Part shown: positions 39,569 to 52,276 of the stretch, piece by piece | How the letters are laid out: every line of letters starts with the position of its first letter | How positions within the stretch are numbered: the first letter of the stretch is position 1 | Assembly: GCF_029227915.1 (NCBI RefSeq) | Contig: NC_079882.1 | Location: forward strand, 12,462,001-12,526,000 | Direction of reading: 5' to 3' | Source: Hydractinia symbiolongicarpus | Taxonomy: Eukaryota > Cnidaria > Hydrozoa > Anthoathecata > Hydractiniidae | Length of the DNA stretch: 64,000 bases | Position numbers and translations under genes: made by a program | Notes under the pieces: model-generated | Told to the model about the DNA's origin: nothing | Database searches by the model: none | What the model saw: only the letters and a program-made list of their open reading frames with translations

Positions 39569-41209
39569 GCGCGGACCCCCCGCTGAGTTAGAAAATGATG
39601 TTACGGAAACACAAATATCAAATGCGATATATTTTTTTCCACTTGGTTGCGGCGGGTTAATACAAAGGACGGGTGATCCCGTGGATTTTTCCACGGGCAA
39701 GGACTAGTAAAATTTATATTATTTCCTATACAATTTAATTTGCTTTTATATCCAATAAATAATTTTGCAAAAAAAAAGCTTTTGAGAAATAACGAATATA
39801 CTGATTATGTGTCTGAACCCATATAACATCTTAACTGTATTTAACGTTTATTACCTGTAGAGACTTTTGATAAGTTTCAGGATGAAAACATACATCGCAA
39901 ACAAGACATGGCTTTCCAGCTATAAAAATTAATAATTTTAATAACACACAACCTATGGATCAGATGTCCAAAAAATATTTGTTTATGATTATTAGTTTTG
40001 TACGTTAAAAACGGAGTTGTTATGGAATCTTAACAAAAATAAGGCTAAGAATAAAAATTAATGAATAAATCAGCAGTCTTTAATACATGTCTGCAGAAAA
40101 TATTCTCCTCATTAAAGTTCCCCTAAATTTCCCTTGTAATAAAGAAATTCAAACATCAACCCAATTGATTTGCATATAAATATATAAAAGTTATTTTGCA
40201 ATTAAAAAAATAGAAGCTGCATACCTTTATCCAAGTCTTCTCTACATGGTGTCAAACTGTGTGGTAATGAAACATGTGAACCAGCAGCTCCGTTTTGAAT
40301 ACCGCTGGTGACAGTGAAGATGTCAACTTCAGGACTGGTGCAAATGTTGATAAAAATTTTCTTATTATTGGATAATTGACTTGTTTTTACAACAAATCCA
40401 GACTAAAATAAAAACACCAGAAGATTTCACTTCACAGTTTAATCATGCAATGCATCCAAGCATCTCTTTACAGTTTAAATGGTTATTTTCAAACCTGAGG
40501 TTTTAAAAGTTTAACATCCTGTCCTCTCTGTTTTTCCATTGCGATAATTTCCTCTTCATATTTCTATGCAAAAAAAATTCAATATACAGTGGTTATCATT
40601 TTTGACTAAATGAATTTATCATTGTTTTTTATTTATCATTGTCTTAAAAATTATGTTTTAAATGATGCGAAAAGCAAAAAGATAACTAAAAGAATTACGT
40701 TCGTAAGCATGCATCAATGCAGACTGCCATACAAACATAAATTGAAAAAACAAGTTAAAATCAGTTAGCTGGATGCTGATCTTTTATTTTTTAATATTCT
40801 TTTATCTGTGAAATGAACAGTATAACTCACAGCTGAATGAATTCTTCTGGATTATAGGGTTTTGCAAAAGTAGGTTTTCCAGTAGCCTAGGATTATATGT
40901 AGTTTATTGTCAAAAAAAAAAAAATATTATAAAAATATAAATGGAGCAAAGAAAACAACCTTTTTATTAACAGGATCTGAAATTTCACCAGCATATTGAA
41001 TAAGTAATTCACGAAAACGATCATCCTTTAATGCAGTTTTGATTCTATCCATCTCCTAAAAGTTATCATGGCTTAAAAATTGATCATAAAGCAATAGCTA
41101 CAGTTTCATATAAGTCTATCATATTTGCAGCACTTGGGAAGTGTCAGTACAAATTACTTACATCTGCTGTCATTTCAAACTCTTCACTTTTTTCTGTATG
41201 TCCAACCAT
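32034..41209 (-). CDS. DNAAF2: Kintoun (dynein axonemal assembly factor 2)
   Basis: Seventeen coding exons, phases all consistent, 922 aa: 41209-41162, 41055-40960, 40563-40495, 40402-40225, 39919-39855, 39189-39108, 37249-37164, 37078-36894, 36812-36755, 36304-36224, 36007-35515, 35193-35069, 34670-34467, 34000-33944, 33871-33746, 32981-32936, 32803-32034. PIH1 domain at the N-terminus (RFRELLIQYAGEISDPVNKK, then KYEEEIIAMEKQRG, IFINICTS, HVSLPHSL, LVCDVCFHPETY). Next comes YKIVHRGYFDLQDFTLSR and a CS/p23-like region (PKELVIEIELPLA, ISLPYKINEDDGRAQFDKSK). Then a long acidic linker and a basic tail with LRSILKRSKSD and KSVTFNEEPIVFEF, like the conserved C-terminus of kintoun. It acts in the cytoplasm with HSP90/R2TP-type chaperones to preassemble axonemal dynein arms. 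Confidence 0.94.
38096..38495. mobile_element. piggyBac-type MITE (400 bp) with TTAA target sites
   Basis: TTAA at 38092-38095 and at 38496-38499 flank inverted ends: left CCCTATTCGGTCAGGGG, right (reverse complement) CCCTATTTTGTCCGGGG, matching at 14 of 17 positions. TTAA duplication plus CCCTA-like ends is the piggyBac signature. The element has no coding capacity, contains a G-run near the left end and a C-run of about 19 near the right end, and sits in a DNAAF2 intron (between exons 39189-39108 and 37249-37164). Confidence 0.78.
39511..39707 (+). mobile_element. Non-autonomous Helitron, 197 bp
   Basis: 5' end TCTCTATTATAAAAGCCG followed by CTGT repeats, typical of Helitron starts. At the 3' end a hairpin, CCCGTGG (39678-39684) / CCACGGG (39691-39697), lies six bases before the terminal CTAG (39704-39707). 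The element sits exactly between A and T, without target duplication, as Helitrons do. It lies in the DNAAF2 intron between exons 39919-39855 and 39189-39108. No Rep/helicase ORF fits in this length. Confidence 0.87.
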
Positions 41210-44200
41210 TTTTAATTTTTCTTATCTGCAAAACATAATTCTATTTTACAAAAATCTACTGCCAAATCTCTAAGTGTTTTGCAAGCACATTTAATTTGAT
41301 TAAAGTTTCATAATTAATTCCATCAACCACAAATTATTGATACTATTTAAAAGGTCACTTTGGCATGTTCAGGTGACAGGAGCAATTATCAAGGTAATTA
41401 TGCTATAGTTCTTTCTTTCACAGGATTCAAACAAACTGAAAAAATAGAAGTTAGCGAAGATGGGATCTTAATCAAAGGGGACATAATAAATAATAACTTG
41501 TAAGACTTCTTTGAAAGTGTTTTTTTATTTGTCAGAAATACTTTTTAGGTTGAGGCTTATTGCGACAAGAGGGCATCAAGTATCTAGGGTATACATAGGG
41601 TTTCCCTTTTTTTCTTTGAATTTCTCATGAAGTGCAGCACCAGTGGTTTAAAAGCAGAAAAATTACTTAACAAAGCTCCGAATTGAGAAGAATAAGTCAA
41701 CATTTCAAATTTTGAAGTGAGAAAAAATAAGGTACAAGAACTATAGCTATGTTTGTCAGGTTTCACAAGTAGTGTATCTACATTTCATTATCAATTTATT
41801 AGTCACAACATCAATGAGATGTCAGTAAAACAAGGAGAAAAAGCAATTTTTTTTTATACATTTTTTTCCAAAGACCATAAAAAAGACATGATCAACAAAA
41901 TATTCATTTAGCAACCTTCATACATTACAATGCATTTGTTTTATTCAATAAAACACAACATTTACAAAATACATCCACATTTACAACACACATAAAAATA
42001 TATACAGAAGGTAAGTCATACAATTCATGAACATTATTATTATTATTTACTTGTACTCTTCACTTTTTTTCAGAAAAGATAGTTGTGCTTGAAAACTTGA
42101 GCAAGAATAGAGAGAAGATGTATTAAACATTTTTACAATTATTTATTTGTCAATTAGATTGAAAGAAGAAACATAACTTAAAATAGCTTCAAATAATAAC
42201 AAAATAGAAATTGGAAAATAAATAAAACCTTTCATTATCTTTTTTCTAGAGAAAAAAAATTGGAGATAAGAAAATTAGAACACATGGCAACCAATAAACA
42301 TCAATGAAAAAAAAAATAATGAAAAAATAACTGACGAAATCGTCGAAAAAAAGTTTGTTCATTAGATTTGTCTTTACAACAAAACAGGTAAAAATCAAAA
42401 GAACTAAAACATAACATAAGAACAGTAAGCTAAGCTACCATAAAGAAACAACATAAAAACAGAATTGACCAAATTGTCCAAAAAAATCGTTCAAATGATT
42501 TACACTCTCAACGAAACTGATAGCAACTAAATAACATAAGAAAAAGAACAGTAAGCTATGCTACCATAAAGAAACATAAAAGTAATAAAGCAATAAATTA
42601 GTCACTATACCAAAAATAAAGTATATATGTATAAAGTTAAGGTACTTAGGCCTATATTTGAATGTTTGCTTACTGTTATCTCACAGCTTTAATTAGAAAT
42701 GCGCTGGACACCAAAATTTTTACAAAAAAAGCAAGATTTTATTTTATTGTATTCTGTCATACTATTTGTGGAAGTTGCATTGGCCTTGGAAGGTGGTTTT
42801 TGATTTAATTGCATTGCTTTGACAGCCAAACTCATTCCTTAAACCAAACATGGCAGTATAGCTGGAGAAATTCAAAAAATGGCCCTAATAATAAACAAAC
42901 TTTCATATATAGATGGCCTAAGATTTTTAGGGAAGATAACAGTATACTCCATAAAAACAATGATAAAAGATATACCACAAAATAGACTTGATCTATTTAT
43001 CTGAACTTAGCTATATACCTTTTTATTCCAAAAAAAACAACATTTAGTTACAGTACAAAATTTATAACACAATAAGAATTTAAAACCTTTAAAAAGACTA
43101 CAAAAGCCTAAATTAAAATTTCTTTATCTGATGGTTGTGCACAATTTTCAAAAGCCATTAGATAAAAACATTAAAAAATTGTTTGATAAATTTGTTGACC
43201 CAAATAACATAAAAATCCTTAAAAAATTAAAATACATAGTTCTCACAAGTGAAAAAAACAATAACTCTGTAACATAAGAGTATATATAGGGTATCCAATA
43301 TGAAGAAAAAATTTCAAACTTACTGAAGTCTAAAAATAAGCCTAAACAAAAACTTTTAAAATAATATTGAAATTCATTTTACGGCTTTAGTAATTTAAAA
43401 ATACTGAACACTATAACACTAGAAAACACAATTTATTTTTATTTTGTAAACATAAATCAAATCAAAATTACAAACGATACATTATGGATGACCTGCTTTC
43501 AAAGTAAGAGTTTCTAAAAATTATATTATACACAATTTTTTGGATTTTCAAAAATTAGATAACTATTATACCAATATATAACTAAATAACCATTATTCCA
43601 AAAAGAAAACAAACAAACAAAAAATCAACTAGTACGATACAGGTTTGCTTTCTTTAAAACGTGACCAGCACAAGATCTTACTTGAAAGTTTACCTACTGT
43701 ATCTTCTTAACACAAATAGAGAAATCAAAAAGATTTTATGATGTGTATTTTTGATCTATATGGGTTTTGGCTATAGAATTTTATTGGGGCAAAATACTCT
43801 AAATTTATTCAATAAAAATCATAATAAAAATTACATTCACTAAAAGAGAAAAAATGCAACCATTTAAGCATTACGATACACACAGAAAATAAACAAACCT
43901 GCTTTAACATGCTCACAACCAAGTTATTACAAAATTACGCAAAAACGAGAATGACTAATTCTGTGTTACAGGCCATTTATTAATCTTAAGAATTTTGCAA
44001 TTGTGATCCAATAGAGATTACTATGAAAAATTTAGGGTTGTTTCAATCAATGTCCACCGAAACAACCCTGTAATCATGACAAGTATTAAACCTTACCCAA
44101 ACAATTAGAAAAATGCAGGCAGAATAAAATTATGAAAAATTAAAACAAAACAGAAGTTAACCAGATGGGCTACAAACGTAACAGGACAATGTGAACAGTT

Positions 44201-44383
44201 GTCATGTATCAAACAATACATTTGTATTGTTTTAAAAAAATAAGCTTATAAAAGTAGTTTTAGCCATCATTTACAATGGGACCTAAGCCACTTGCATTAA
44301 CACCATGTAATAAGGTTGATGCATCACCTTTCTCTAACTAAAACACTAAATTATAAACCCATACAGTTTAAAAACATGTTCAC
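41210..44383. other. AT-rich spacer upstream of DNAAF2
   Basis: Three kilobases without a supportable gene. The right part is the 3' flank of the minus-strand NLR-like gene. A degenerate tandem duplication of about 125 bases lies at 42318-42585: AGAACAGTAAGCTAAGCTAC recurs as AGAACAGTAAGCTATGCTAC, and GACGAAATCGTCGAAAAAAA as GACCAAATTGTCCAAAAAAA. Confidence 0.5.
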
Positions 44384-47300
44384 CTAGCTAGTGAAAAAAT
44401 AACTAAAAATAACTAGGACGAATACTACTATAAAGGTTTCAAGTACAGAAAATTTACTGCAAATATTTAATTCATCAGTCAAATTACATTTTTTATGGCT
44501 TCCAGATTTACTTAAAACAAGCTTCCTTGGTTCCTTAAATGTGCTTCGTATTGATTTGACTTCTTCAACCAAAGCTTTGATATCATCATCCTTGGTATTC
44601 ATAGCATGCATTACAGATAACAAGAACACACCACTGGAGTATTGATAAGAGCTTTTCATCTCTTTATGCCTTTTAAATAGACCTTTAGCAATGGCTTTTG
44701 CTGATTCGAAATACTGCAAAGCCACATTATTTTCTCTTTGTTTTTGATATATTTTGCCTAAAGAAAGGTAGATTTTTGCAGTATCTTTTTCTGAATTCCC
44801 AAGTTGCTTGTAAATCTTCAAGGCATTTTCATAATGTTGCAGTGAATCTTTTGACTTTTCAGAACACTTTCCTAACAGCACCAAAGAAGTTGCTGTAAGT
44901 GGATGATCACCCAAGTATTTAAGAAACTCAGTCACTTGTTTTCTACGATGCAGTAGAGCTTCTTTATCTTCTTTACAACTTCTTAAAACATCTAGGAAAA
45001 ATATAACACATTATCTGTGGTTATCAAATATCAAAAAAGTTTTGCATGCCAAAAAAAATAAAGTGTATGCTGATTTGCAGTCTGATCTGACAACAGGGCA
45101 CGTCAAAGCATATTACGTTATATAAAAGGTGAAAACAGGTCTGGAAAAAATTGCAGTGTAGTTTAAACATCTACCTTTAGAACAACTTAGATTAGAGATT
45201 AAGAAGTGTGGTTAGAGTTATTGCATGGTTCCTATCCATGCAAAAGATAATTTATATACACTTGTTACCTTAATATTGTGGCCACATAAAAAAATAAAAA
45301 TCTGACGTTTTCCCTTGTATGGGGAAAAAATTGGTCTGATTGTGTTTCTGATTGTGTTTCTGGTTGTAAACACTGGATAAAAATATCTAAAAGTCTAATA
45401 TTTTTTTAACAGTTTTTCTAATGAAATTATTTCAGACATCATTTCAATCACCACTTCTAAAAAGTTTTGTACTTAGGTGGACCTTTGCTAACATCATCAA
45501 AATTCTTAAAATCATAGATCTGTTTCCTTGTTCTTCGAAAGGGGATTGTGTCGCAAAACAAAACAAAACAAGCCGTTTTTAACAAAAAGAACATACCAGC
45601 TGTAACCCCATTCAAATTAAACTTAATTCTCTGGGCTTTTTTCAGCTTTTTAATCTTCTCTGATGCTACTTCCAAATCTTCTTCTGCATTTTCAGATAAA
45701 AATACTGCTTTTATATATGCTCGCTTTAGTAAGCACAAAATCAGGCATTCTTCATAAGTTGCTGAATTTTGATAATTTTGATAATTCCTAAATTCTTTTA
45801 TTGCCAGGTCAAGCATTTTCTTATATTCCTCTTGTTCATTTGTACAACCTTTGTAAATTTTTATAAACACCATGTTAGCCAACAAAACTGCTTGTTCCCT
45901 AGCTGATAACTGTTGATCTTCCTTTCTTACAGTAACACATACTTCAACTAGTTGCTCATGTGGTAAAACATGCCTTAAAAATTGAATACTTTTTAACAAA
46001 ACAGACACGGTCATTTGAGGATGGCACTGAATTCCTCGATTTAATGACTTAAGAATCATGTATTTAAATCTGATAAAGATATCTTTCGAAATCAAGAAGT
46101 TATTGCATCTGCAATCACCATTGGCACGAGGACATATTTTTCGGTGGTATTCAATAAAGTTAGCACAGGGATTAGACTTTGAGAAAAACATACTTGCAAG
46201 CATGCTCAAAAAGTTAAGAAAATATTTTGTTACGTTAACTTTTGCCTCTTCTTGGATTTTTTTATAAGATTTGTTCTTTTCTTGAGCAGTGTACTCCCAA
46301 ATGAAAGTTTTGTAAAGCTCACTAATTTGGTAAATGTTGTTGTCAATTTTATCCAAAATGCAATGGATGTTGCATAAATGATCAACTTCTTCAATGTCAA
46401 CTTTTCCATTAAAGATCTCAGTTATACACCATTCAGGAATTACTTTATGAAAAACAGACAACTTCACCAAAATGGTTTTCTCATTGACATCTAGTGCATC
46501 GAAAACATTGGTCATATCACTTAGCCACACAGTTCTTCGTATCAGTGGGGAAAGGTAGTCTGGTTTTAGAGGAGATTCAATTTTATGAATAAATTCCTTG
46601 ATTTTTTCCTGTGAACCACAAAACTGTTTGGTTTCAGCACCAATTTTTCTTAACATGAATGGACTTCCTCCACAACGGTTAAATATATCTTCGCATGTTT
46701 GAGAACTAAGAGCTGGATTCATACCATTAATCAATTTAATGGAATCCTCCTTATTTAAATCTCGAACATATATTACTTTAGCAAAAACCTGTTCTGTATG
46801 AACATAGTTGGGTAGCTGGCAGCAAGTTGTAATTATTTTCAACTCACTGTATTTATTTCGTAGAAGTTGATTTATGATGGCATTATAAAACCTTGGAAAA
46901 ACAAAGTCGTCAAAATCTAAATGAGCAAATTCAAGAACAAGAATAACTCCTTCATTCTTTCTACCAAGCACATCAAACAGATCTATATCTCCAGTGATGT
47001 CATGATCAATTACTGACTTCCATTTTTTCAGAATACATTGTGCAATGTTTTCAAAGGACCACTTGATATTTTCTCTTGTAATAAAGTTTACTCTGACAAT
47101 TTTATTTCTATCTAAACTTTGTAATGCTTCATTTATTATTTCAGTCTTGCCAATACCTGGTAATCCAAGCAAAACAAGGAGTTGTGCATCTCTTTGTTCT
47201 GTTTTGCAGAAATCTTTAACTTCCTGGACCTCCTCTTCTCTTCCAACAAAATAACATACAGATGTTAGTTCATAATGGCACTTCTGTTTCAGAGAAGGAT

Positions 47301-48803
47301 CTAAACAGATAATTCAAATCATAACAACAATACTGGAAATTTAAACCAATAAAGTTGTTTAAAAACAGAGAAGATGAAGCTAATCTATAACATAAGGATA
47401 GTAGATTTTAGTTTGAAGATTTTTTTTACAAATTAAATTTCAGGCTCAAAATAAAAACAAAATGACGTATACGCGAAGACCAAGTGCAGTACTCAGGTGT
47501 GTAGCAAATCACACACTCAAAAATTGTCTTACAGAGACCAGCAAGTTTTAATTTCTAATTAGTCTATTTACAAAAAATAAGCATGTCATATTGGTTTTAC
47601 ATGTCCAATTAACACCAAAAAGCAGCATTCCCAATTTCAGGCAAGTGTGTGCAAGGTTACACGTACAAATTTAGAGGGACCACAGCTTTATGATTTAACC
47701 AAGACATAAAAGTATTCACCATCAATCATGTAACAAAATGTGAAAAGGCTTCGTTCACATTAAACGCAACACAATAAAAGTGTTCATACCAAATTTGCTG
47801 AAAAAAGATTGTGATGACATTGAAAATAAAGCTGAGCTGCAGCGAGTTAATAATAACAAAGCAAGACATGGCTTCTGGTGTTCTGGACAGTCAGCTTAGA
47901 CTTAGATTTAAAAATACCAAATGTCCATCTAAAGCAAACATTCCGAGTGCATAAGAAACATGAAAACGAAAATGAACAAAAATATAACGAATGAGTTCTG
48001 AATTAAAAGCATGGCTTGTCTTTTTCTTTTGTATGCCAATAGTAAAGAAATGGGACAAAAATTTAATATACCACAAATATCAGTATGCATTATTGAAAAG
48101 TCAGGGGAGAAATATGAACCGTAGTTGTCCAATAAAGGCTAATTGTAAATGTCTAGAATATTTCACATGTAAAGTTACTACGCTTTAAATTAGTTGTTGC
48201 TTCACCAATTTTAACAATATCATTGACATTAATTTTTGTAATTATGTAAGGTTTAAGTAGCCGATTATAAAACAACGAATTATGGGATATGTGAATACTT
48301 TTCAGGAGGCTTCTTTAATCTATACAGTGAATCAAAGCTAACCTTGTCAGTTTTTATGGATGATAAAGAAGCTACAGCCTTTTCAACAAAAATATATACT
48401 AATAGTATATGTACATATGGTAAACTTGAAGACAAATTACATAACATGTTACAGCGTTTGATGCTAAACAACTTTTTTACAAGGATCCAACATACTTACC
48501 AGTGAAGCCATATGTTTTTTTAAGCAATGATATTATGTCGTTTCTTCCCACAAACTTTAATGCTTCAAACAAAGCACAACAACACGTTTCTTTCGGAAAT
48601 TTTTGATGCCATTTTTGGTACCCTTCATAAGCTTTTTCTGATGATGTTTTACAAGAGACACTAATTTCATCAATGACACTTTGTTCAACTTGTAATATCA
48701 GCACAATTCTATTCCAATCTTTTACAGTGTGTTGTGCCAGAAAATCCAAATGTACATTTGACAGCACGCAGTTAGCATGACCCAAATAACATGTTGATGG
48801 CAT
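44384..48803 (-). CDS. Death domain + NB-ARC + TPR protein with C-terminal membrane anchor
   Basis: Three coding exons: 48803-48500, 47300-45597, 44991-44384. Donor/acceptor phases (1,1) agree and the product is 871 aa. Residues about 15-96 form a Death-superfamily domain (HLDFLAQHTVKDWNRIVLIL, ending ALKFVGRNDIISLLKK). Next is a STAND NTPase of NB-ARC type: FVGREEEV, Walker A GLPGIGKT at 147-154, a Walker B-like strand VILVLEFAH with Glu where Asp is usual, IITTCC in place of the TTR sensor, and GGSPFMLRKIG corresponding to GLPL. Helical TPR-like repeats follow (ALKIYKQLG, KIYLSLGKIYQKQ, ALQYFESAKAIAK). The last 22 residues include FIVVFVLVIFSYFF, a tail anchor. The ATG chosen follows an acceptor at 48815, so a further upstream exon (UTR or coding) exists. 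Likely an innate-immune or cell-death sensor; this is inference. Confidence 0.9.
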
Positions 48804-48814
48804 TTTCTTTTTAT

Positions 48815-50916
48815 CTAGAAAAAACATAATCTTATAACACCATGCTGTACCAAAAGTACCAAAAAGTATGTCTCATTGTTAATTTTTTTGATACTGTGGC
48901 ATAATGTCAATACATTAATACAAATACAAAAAATTAAATTAAATTAGTGAAGTAGTCATTGTAGCAATTTCTAGGGCAATACACAATTTATTTTATAAGC
49001 AAATTCAGGTTTTTGGTCCGATCCCTGGTCAATATTTAGATCCAAAGTTGCTTAGTGGTTACTTAATTTAAATCAACTAATTTTGGTAATTTAAATAAAG
49101 AAAAGAAGTCATATTTTTGGTAAAAGAAGAAAAGTGTGCAACAGAGAAGTTATTGTAGTTTTTTTTTTCTTGGAGTTTTATTTCTTTTGTTTTGAAAGTG
49201 CATCTCTTTTCCTTTAACTTTTTTGGGTTGTTTTTGCTCATATTTGTAGAGAACTTAAGTTGACTAAGATTTTTCAAATCTAGTTCTGTTGATTATGAAC
49301 AAGTTGCCTATAAAAAATGTGCAACAGATGGAAATAACATTATCTCCTGCGATCCATAATTCACACTGATCATCTAGAAGCTAAATGTGCTGTCTTCCAA
49401 CTGTTTTATTATCAATTTGTACAAAAAGAATTTTGTTGTTCTACATACTAAGAGTATAATACGGAAAGCATAAGGCAACATGATGTCACAAACAATAAAA
49501 TCTTAAATTGCTCTTATCCAACATTAAAATAAAAATAGATGATAAAACACGTCTTCTCACCTGATTATACACTTTCATTTTAATTAAAAAAAACCTCTGT
49601 CCTTTTTAAAATTATACTTTTTGTCTTGTGATTATATTTATTTTTATACCTACTCCTAAAATTATTTTCATTACATCAAACGCAGGATTCTCATTTGCAC
49701 AGGGCGTGTTAGGGTGTTTTACTTCTGCATACTTTTCAACCATCATAGTTTTATAGGTCAGACAACATTCTGTATAATATTTAGCCCTAATCATTGTTAC
49801 ATGGTTTGAAATTCGTCGGTATTTAGGGAAGTAAAAACTACTTACACAGGGCATGTCCTGGGAGTATTTTTGATGTTACCAAGAAAACTAGTTTTTTAAT
49901 TAATCACAAATAAAAATTTGATCTTTGCATAAGAATAAAAACTAAATATATTGAAAGTTACAGGGATAAAAAGATAAACAAGGTAGTGGAGATTCAATGT
50001 TCCTCCAAAACTTATCCATTATTGGGTTATAGAAAGCATAAGGAATAGTACATAGCTAACAGCAAGACCTTTAAAGATACTAAATTTACAAATTGCATGA
50101 ACAGAATACATTTTTTCTAGCACACACTTTTTATAAAAACAATAAGAACACAAGCCTCAAAACTAACTTTTCAAAACTAAGAACAATCAGAGTCTAAGTT
50201 TTGTTGTAAATAAGATCAATTTAAAGTGTATAAATTATTGTAACAGAGTTGGATCAAATATTTATAAAAATTAACAACAACACCATGTGGACGTTTTGAA
50301 TGTTTTGCATCTATTTATACTAAAAATACAATGTTATAAACAAACTGATAATTAGCTACTCAATTAAATACATACAATTGCAATAATATGATATTGTTGT
50401 TTAGCAAGGGACTATCTCGTAGTATGAAGAAACTCCCCCTCATTGGAATATTTATAAAAAACAAATCTGGTGCATGTGCAAAGAGCTATAGGTTGCAGCA
50501 TGCTAAATCATGTAATTGACATGTGCGGTTAGAATAGGCACAAAAAACAAAATCAATGTGCAATACATTTATCTTTCCTCTGAATTTTTTTAGGAGTTAA
50601 ATTTTGTTGATGCGAAGTTGTCAATTTTATTGCTTGGATTTAAAGGGTTGTAACAATGACAATTAACAGTTTTGTGAAAAGAAAACTGAGCCTAAAAGTA
50701 TATTTTTCATAGATTTTCTTCAGAAAAAATGCTTAATCTTATTTATTCAGGAGTTTATTGTGGTTTTTAAAATATTTAAAAATCTACCTGTTTTTTTAAG
50801 ATTTGGGGTATATATAAACTAAAATACGGTTGGGGATAGAGGTAGGGGTTCTTTTTTACTTTTGAAATGTTACTTTTATTGTTATTGATTGACAACTCTT
50901 AGTAAAATTATCCCTT
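48815..50916. other. Spacer upstream of the NLR-like gene
   Basis: Should contain the promoter and at least one upstream exon of the NLR-like gene, because its first visible exon begins after an acceptor. I could not identify that exon. A minus-strand open frame at 49612-49854 has no donor of the needed phase. Otherwise AT-rich sequence. Confidence 0.4.
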
Positions 50917-51520
50917 CAGTCCTTAAAATTAGCGTTGGCATTCGGCACTGCCAACGTAATTGCCAACGTAATTGCCGACGTAAAATACGAAAAAAACGTA
51001 GTTGCATCAGCAAAAAAATTGCCGACGTAATTTTGTTGTGAAATTTTTAAATAACAATAATTCTTATTTTGTTTGAGCTACTCCCACTCATTGAGACTAC
51101 AAAATAATTACATTCGATTTTGTTAGGAGAGATGTTGAGTCTCCTGTACAGTTTTGGTTCATGTTAAACTGTGCCAGTGACAAGCATTTTTGAAACATGT
51201 CACCGGCGACTTCTGCGATATACAACCTAATGATGCCCTAACCTAATGTGTTCATCTCGAAACATAAAAAGCCAGTTGGCAGTGAACTATTAACCTAACG
51301 AAAGGTAGGAAGGTATGTCAATAAGACTTATACTACATTCCCATTTGTCATCGTCTTAGGAGATGGATGCATTGGATTAGGAGAGGTCCAGCCTTAATAA
51401 AAAGTGAATGACGGAAGTTATTGCCAGCTGAAACATTTCACTAAAAAAATATTGCCGACGCAATGCCAACGCAAATCAAAGGTATTGCCGACGTAAAAAA
51501 ATTTCTAATTTTAAGGGCTG
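50917..51520. mobile_element. 604-bp MITE with 16-bp terminal inverted repeats
   Basis: Ends CAGTCCTTAAAATTAG (50917-50932) and CTAATTTTAAGGGCTG (51505-51520) are inverted copies with one mismatch, flanked by the direct duplication TCCCTT (50911-50916 and 51521-51526). Subterminal short repeats of TTGCCAACGTAA / TTGCCGACGTAA type occur near both ends in the same orientation. There is no coding capacity. The superfamily is uncertain: CAG...CTG ends recall hAT, but the visible duplication is 6 rather than 8 bases. Confidence 0.78.
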
Positions 51521-51526
51521 TCCCTT

Positions 51527-52276
51527 ATGGTGGATTGTTTGAAACTTTTTTCAATTAATTAAATTTGAAGATGCTGCATTGTGGGTCAGGCAAATGCGTC
51601 ATGCGTATGGATATGCAAGATATTTGTTGGTTGTCCAATGGTTGTTGTTGGTAAAATGATAGAAAAAAGCTTTTTAATGTTTATCCTAAATAACTCTGGG
51701 TAAGAGAATACTTTTTCTCGAAAACTTTTGATAATAAGCATTCCAGTGATCAAATAAACAATCAATCTGAATGAGTTAATAGTGTAAGAGTTGAGGGCCT
51801 AACTATTAATTTCCAGTGTCTTTTGTTTTGTATGAAATTAGTCATGGCTTTCCATAGGGGACACAACCTAAAAAAAGTATCTGCTTCCCTATCTATGTTT
51901 CTCCTAAACTGACTAATATTAAATTAAGAACTTACCCCTGGGTGTTAAAGTAAAGTAAAATTGACTGCAATGTGCGCAAAGAGGCCAGCTTCTAGGGGCA
52001 TTGTACCTTTTGATCTTCATAATATAGGGACGAGAACATATGTCAAAAGGCTGGCTTTTGGAGAAAACAGACCTTAAACACAAATATACTATATTTTATT
52101 AGAAAGAGTAAAACAAAGTAGAAAAAATACAAAAAAACTTTTGTCTTAGGAAAGAAATTTAATATTTAAAAATATCTATAATATAGACAAATCTCTTACA
52201 GCTCTTGGTGATCAATTGTTGAGTGTGTCTACTACAGATAGGTCATCTCAAGTGGCAAATCAAGATCTTAAAAACG
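51527..52276. other. Spacer between MITE and SINE
   Basis: AT-rich sequence with no open frame, repeat or signal that I can support. Confidence 0.4.

Noticed and set aside
49612-49854. Open frame upstream of the NLR-like gene, possibly its first exon
   Set aside because: Candidate donors (after ILG or AFD) are phase 0, whereas the exon at 48814 needs phase 1; no domain seen.
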